From Pseudomonadota bacterium (GTDB lineage Bacteria; Pseudomonadota; Alphaproteobacteria; Rhizobiales; Hyphomicrobiaceae), in contig QGVC01000140.1 in the NCBI GenBank assembly GCA_003242645.1, forward strand, positions 1 to 8,579: a stretch of 8,579 bases of DNA, read 5' to 3'. A program made the translations under genes and the position numbers. A model generated the notes under the pieces. That model saw nothing but the letters and a program-made list of their open reading frames with translations, was not told where the DNA came from and did no database searches. Below, piece by piece: positions 5,911-8,579 of this stretch (within the stretch, counting starts at the first letter, position 1; every line of letters begins with the position of its first letter).

Positions 5911-7422
5911 TCAGGCGACGTTGCGAGCTCCTACCGCGAGCCGCTTCTCCCGTCGCCTTTGCACGGACGAGGGGATGCGCATCGCTTCCCGATACTTCGC
6001 CACTGTACGGCGGGCTATGTCGATCCCTTCCGCCTTCAGCCGCTCCACGATCATGTCGTCGGACAGCACGGTTTCATATGTTTCGGCCTCGATCAGCTGA
6101 CGAATGCGATGACGGACCGCCTCGGACGAGAGGGCGTCGCCGTTCCCCGCCGCCGGTATGGCAGATGTGAAGAAGTACTTCATTTCGAAGATGCCACGCG
6201 GCGTGGCCATGTACTTGTTGGATGTGACCCGACTGATCGTCGACTCGTGCATGTCCACGGCCTCCGCGACCTTGCGCAGGTTCAGAGGCTTGAGGTGCTC
6301 GATCCCGTGGGTGAAGAACGCGTCCTGCTGGCGCACGATCTCTTCCGCGACCCGCAGGATCGTCCGTGCGCGTTGGTCGAGGCTCTTGACCAGCCAGTTG
6401 GCTGATTGGAGGCAGTCCAACAGATAAGACTTCTCCTGCGCATCTCTCGACGTTCTCGAGACGCGCGCGTAGTAGGTGCGATCGACCAGGACGCGCGGCA
6501 AGGTCTCGGAGTTCAGCTCGACGCGCCAGCTGCCATCTCTCGCTGCCTTCACGATGACGTCGGGGATGACAGGGACCACCTGCGCGGATCCGAATTTCAG
6601 CCCCGGCTTCGGGTTGAGCCGCTTGATCTCCGCGATCATGTCCAGCAGGTCGTCCATGTCGACGCCAACGACCTTGCGCAAGGCGGGGAGGTTGTGGGCG
6701 GCGAGCAGATCGAGATTGTCGAGCAGGCGGGCGATGTAGGGATCGTAGCGGTTCTTGTCTTTCAGCTGCAGCGCGAGGCACTCTGCCAGGTTGCGAGCGA
6801 ACACGCCGGGCGGATCGAGCGTCTGTAAGGCCGAGAGGGCGCGCTCGACATGGGCGATCGTTGTCCCCAGCTTGCGGGCCACCGTCTCCAGGTCGCCCGT
6901 CAGGTAGCCCGCCTCGTCCACCATCTCGATGAGGAACTGGCCGATGAGCCGGTCCGCCGGTTCCGTCACGGCGAAAGGCAATTGGGTGCGCAGATGGTCC
7001 TTGAGGGTAAGGTTCGACGCCGCAATCGCCTCGAAATCGATATCGTCGTCGCCTGACGTCCTCGACTGACGCAGTGAAGCCCATCCGCTCTCCTGGTAGC
7101 TTGAGCCCAGATCAGTTGGGGTAGCGTCGGGAAAAACGCTGTCGAGCTCCGCATCCAGGCTATCGATGGCCTTCGCGGACTCTGCACCCGAGGAAGGTCC
7201 CTCGCCGTCATCCACAGGGTCCGGTGTGCCAAGCGGCTCACGCGGATCGCTCCCGGGGGCGTCGTCCACGCGCTCCAGCAGCGGATTGCGCTCGAGTTCG
7301 GCTTCGACGAAAGCGTTGAGCTCCAGGTTCGAATATTGCAGCAGCCGAATGGCCTGTTGCAGCTGGGGTGTCATCACCAGCTGCTGCGTCTGCCGGACTT
7401 CTAACCTGGCCGTCAGTACCAT
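5911..7422 (-). CDS. rpoN: RNA polymerase sigma-54 factor RpoN
   Basis: The alternative sigma factor sigma-54 directs RNA polymerase to -24/-12 promoters and needs AAA+ activators; in alphaproteobacteria it serves nitrogen, C4-dicarboxylate, motility and related genes. The 503-aa protein is full length. Region I (1-50) is Gln/Leu-rich (VRQTQQLVMTPQLQQAIRLL), contacts activators and holds the complex inactive. An acidic region II follows (about 50-130), then the core-binding domain (about 135-310). A helix-turn-helix region lies around LRKVAEAVDMHESTISRVTS (382-401). The C-terminal RpoN box ARRTVAKYRE (470-479), which reads the -24 element, is intact. The ATG at 7422 is preceded by a weak AGG about 5 nt upstream. 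The gene lies 63 bp after lptB and is probably expressed from the lpt operon. hpf, usually next downstream, is missing. Confidence 0.98.
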   Translation of the reverse strand: MVLTARLEVRQTQQLVMTPQLQQAIRLLQYSNLELNAFVEAELERNPLLERVDDAPGSDPREPLGTPDPVDDGEGPSSGAESAKAIDSLDAELDSVFPDATPTDLGSSYQESGWASLRQSRTSGDDDIDFEAIAASNLTLKDHLRTQLPFAVTEPADRLIGQFLIEMVDEAGYLTGDLETVARKLGTTIAHVERALSALQTLDPPGVFARNLAECLALQLKDKNRYDPYIARLLDNLDLLAAHNLPALRKVVGVDMDDLLDMIAEIKRLNPKPGLKFGSAQVVPVIPDVIVKAARDGSWRVELNSETLPRVLVDRTYYARVSRTSRDAQEKSYLLDCLQSANWLVKSLDQRARTILRVAEEIVRQQDAFFTHGIEHLKPLNLRKVAEAVDMHESTISRVTSNKYMATPRGIFEMKYFFTSAIPAAGNGDALSSEAVRHRIRQLIEAETYETVLSDDMIVERLKAEGIDIARRTVAKYREAMRIPSSVQRRREKRLAVGARNVA

Positions 7423-7485
7423 TGACGCCTAACCCTGGCCGCCCATGCTCCGCGCGGCGCCTGCCACATGATGCGCCAAGCCTGA

Positions 7486-8343
7486 TTAACCGAACATATC
7501 GCCGAGATAAACTCGCCGAACGTCCTCATTCTTTATGATTTCTTCCGGGCTGCCTTGGGTCAGCACCTGTCCATCGTAGATGATGTAGGCGCGGTCAATG
7601 AGGCTCAGCGTCTCGCGGACATTATGGTCGGTGATGAGCACACCGATGCCGCGTTGGGTCAAGTGCCGAACCAGCTCTTGGATGTCGCCGACCGCAATGG
7701 GATCGATGCCGGCGAATGGCTCGTCGAGCAGCATGTAGGAGGGACCGCTCGCCAGGGCCCTGGCAATCTCACATCGCCTCCGCTCACCGCCCGATAGGGC
7801 AATGGAAGGTAATTTCCTCAGTCGGGCGATATTGAATTCCTCCAGCAAGCTGTCGAGCTTTTCACGCCGCTTCCGCCGGTCGGGCTCAACCAGCTCCAGC
7901 ACCGACATGATGTTTTGCTCGACTGTAAGGCCTCGGAAGATCGACGCTTCCTGTGGCAGATAGCCGATCCCTAGGCGCGCGCGGCGATACATGGGCAGGT
8001 GTGTGGCGTCCCGGCCATCGATGTAGATGGAGCCCGCATCGGCCGGGACGAGGCCGGTGATCATGTAGAAGACGGTTGTCTTGCCGGCCCCGTTGGGACC
8101 GAGCAGCCCCACCGCTTCGCCTCGGCCAACAGCGAGGCTTACGCCGCGCACAACCTTGCGGTTACGATACGATTTTTCCACGTTGTGGACGGTAAGCCAG
8201 CCCTCCGCTGCATAGGGCTGCTCAGTTCCTGTGTCTGCGTCGTCCGGACCCGCAAAACCATTGAGGCTGCGCCCGTTCGCATCGGGCGCCTCCGGCCTGG
8301 TTCCTGAACCAGCCCCTCGACGACGAAAGGGAAACAGCTTCAC
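7486..8343 (-). CDS. lptB: LPS export ABC transporter ATP-binding protein LptB
   Basis: This is the ATPase of the LptB2FG complex, which extracts lipopolysaccharide from the inner membrane and drives it along LptC-LptA to the outer membrane. In the 285-aa reading from a GTG at 8343, a low-complexity polar N-terminal extension (1-47) precedes a complete ATPase domain. It has Walker A GPNGAGKTT (82-90), Q-loop Gln131, signature LSGGERRR (183-190), Walker B YMLLDEP (203-209) and H-loop His240 in ITDHNVRE. The FYMITGLVPADAGSIYIDG stretch is typical of LptB. The start is uncertain: no ATG lies between the GTG and residue 94, and an ATG at 8390, overlapping the upstream stop as ATGA, opens a frame that ends after 16 codons exactly at this GTG. 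A one-base indel near 8343-8350 would join them into about 301 aa. rpoN follows after 63 bp. Confidence 0.95.
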   Translation of the reverse strand: MKLFPFRRRGAGSGTRPEAPDANGRSLNGFAGPDDADTGTEQPYAAEGWLTVHNVEKSYRNRKVVRGVSLAVGRGEAVGLLGPNGAGKTTVFYMITGLVPADAGSIYIDGRDATHLPMYRRARLGIGYLPQEASIFRGLTVEQNIMSVLELVEPDRRKRREKLDSLLEEFNIARLRKLPSIALSGGERRRCEIARALASGPSYMLLDEPFAGIDPIAVGDIQELVRHLTQRGIGVLITDHNVRETLSLIDRAYIIYDGQVLTQGSPEEIIKNEDVRRVYLGDMFG

Positions 8344-8390
8344 GGTTCTACCGTCCCGCTAGCGGTATGCTGATCGTCGACCTGGCTCAT
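8340..8390 (-). CDS. 16-codon ORF between lptA and lptB: leader peptide or frameshifted lptB start
   Basis: The ORF reads MSQVDDQHTASGTVEP and stops. Its ATG overlaps the preceding gene's stop as ATGA (8390-8387), and its TGA overlaps the lptB GTG as GTGA (8343-8340). Both overlaps suit translational coupling. Alternatively these residues are the true LptB N-terminus, put out of frame by one missing base: inserting one nucleotide just before the GTG gives continuous protein. No good Shine-Dalgarno sequence is seen at either start. Confidence 0.35.
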   Translation of the reverse strand: MSQVDDQHTASGTVEP

Positions 8391-8579
8391 TCCGCGGTAC
8401 CCGCCGGTATCGTGGTAGAGCTCCAGCTTGAAGCCGCTTCTCCTTGCGGGCCTGGCTGGGGAGCCGGGGGAGCCTTGCCTTGGGGCTCGGCCTTACGCCG
8501 CTTGGCCATCGCCTCGAAGTCCTTCGGATAGAAGACGGCACACATCCTTCCGCCACAAGCCCCGGCGGGCCACCCCTTT
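8387..8579 (-). CDS. lptA: Probable LptA (OstA-like LPS transport protein), C-terminal end, partial
   Basis: The frame is open from the window edge to a TGA at 8389-8387, about 63 codons. It reads CGGRMCAVFYPKDFEAMAKR near the edge and then a Pro/Gln/Ala-rich tail ending IPAGTAE. A glycine-arginine turn followed by a hydrophobic strand and a proline suits the last beta strand and disordered tail of LptA, the periplasmic bridge protein for LPS. The position directly before lptB and rpoN is where lptA lies in alphaproteobacteria. The stop overlaps the next ATG. The first dozen codons look less convincing in this frame than in the neighbouring one (KGVARR), so a one-base error around the GGGG run at 8560-8563 is possible. 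The identification rests largely on context. Confidence 0.55.
   Translation of the reverse strand, partial: KGWPAGACGGRMCAVFYPKDFEAMAKRRKAEPQGKAPPAPQPGPQGEAASSWSSTTIPAGTAE

Noticed and set aside
5770..6405. 211-codon open frame on the + strand
   Set aside because: Mostly antisense to the intact rpoN 3' half; the product is low in family signal and follows the GC skew of the opposite strand.

Overview
The window reads as a chromosomal, housekeeping segment of an alphaproteobacterium, most likely of the Rhizobiales/Hyphomicrobiales type. The base composition is GC-rich. Two gene neighbourhoods support the placement: lptA-lptB-rpoN-(spacer)-ptsN on the minus strand, and uppP divergent from an FzlA-like GST gene that is followed by queG. 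The FzlA-like protein ends in the PPPHYEDLDF tail I associate with alphaproteobacterial FzlA. No phage, IS element, CRISPR array, tRNA or rRNA was recognised.

Layout from left to right. Positions 1-383 (+) hold the 3' end of an alpha/beta-hydrolase gene. Positions 390-1763 (-) encode a lipoprotein with a long TolA-like charged coiled coil and a C-terminal domain carrying three cysteine pairs; I do not recognise its family. Then come queG (1910-3025, -) and fzlA (3047-3739, -), probably one transcript. A 176-bp divergent intergenic region separates fzlA from uppP (3916-4713, +). uppP converges on ptsN (4728-5198, -), and a strong hairpin covers the uppP stop codon. A 712-bp stretch without a convincing gene (5199-5910) follows, then rpoN (5911-7422, -), lptB (7486-8343, -) and the 3' end of a gene that is probably lptA (8387 to the window edge, -).

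How the genes fit together. LptA and LptB belong to the lipopolysaccharide export machine. UppP recycles undecaprenyl pyrophosphate for peptidoglycan and other envelope polymers. FzlA acts with FtsZ in constriction, so envelope biogenesis and division dominate the window. RpoN and PtsN are the sigma-54 factor and the nitrogen-PTS IIA protein. QueG finishes queuosine synthesis for tRNA.

Most worth a second look: (1) the spacer between rpoN and ptsN, where hpf/raiA is usually found, holds no hpf in any frame but does hold several perfect inverted repeats and a good sigma-54-type -24/-12 match facing ptsN; (2) the lptA/lptB junction, where a 16-codon ORF is wedged in by ATGA and GTGA overlaps and may mark a frameshift; (3) the unidentified coiled-coil lipoprotein. 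I see no clear new multi-gene system. The rpoN-ptsN spacer is the best candidate for undescribed RNA or regulatory content.
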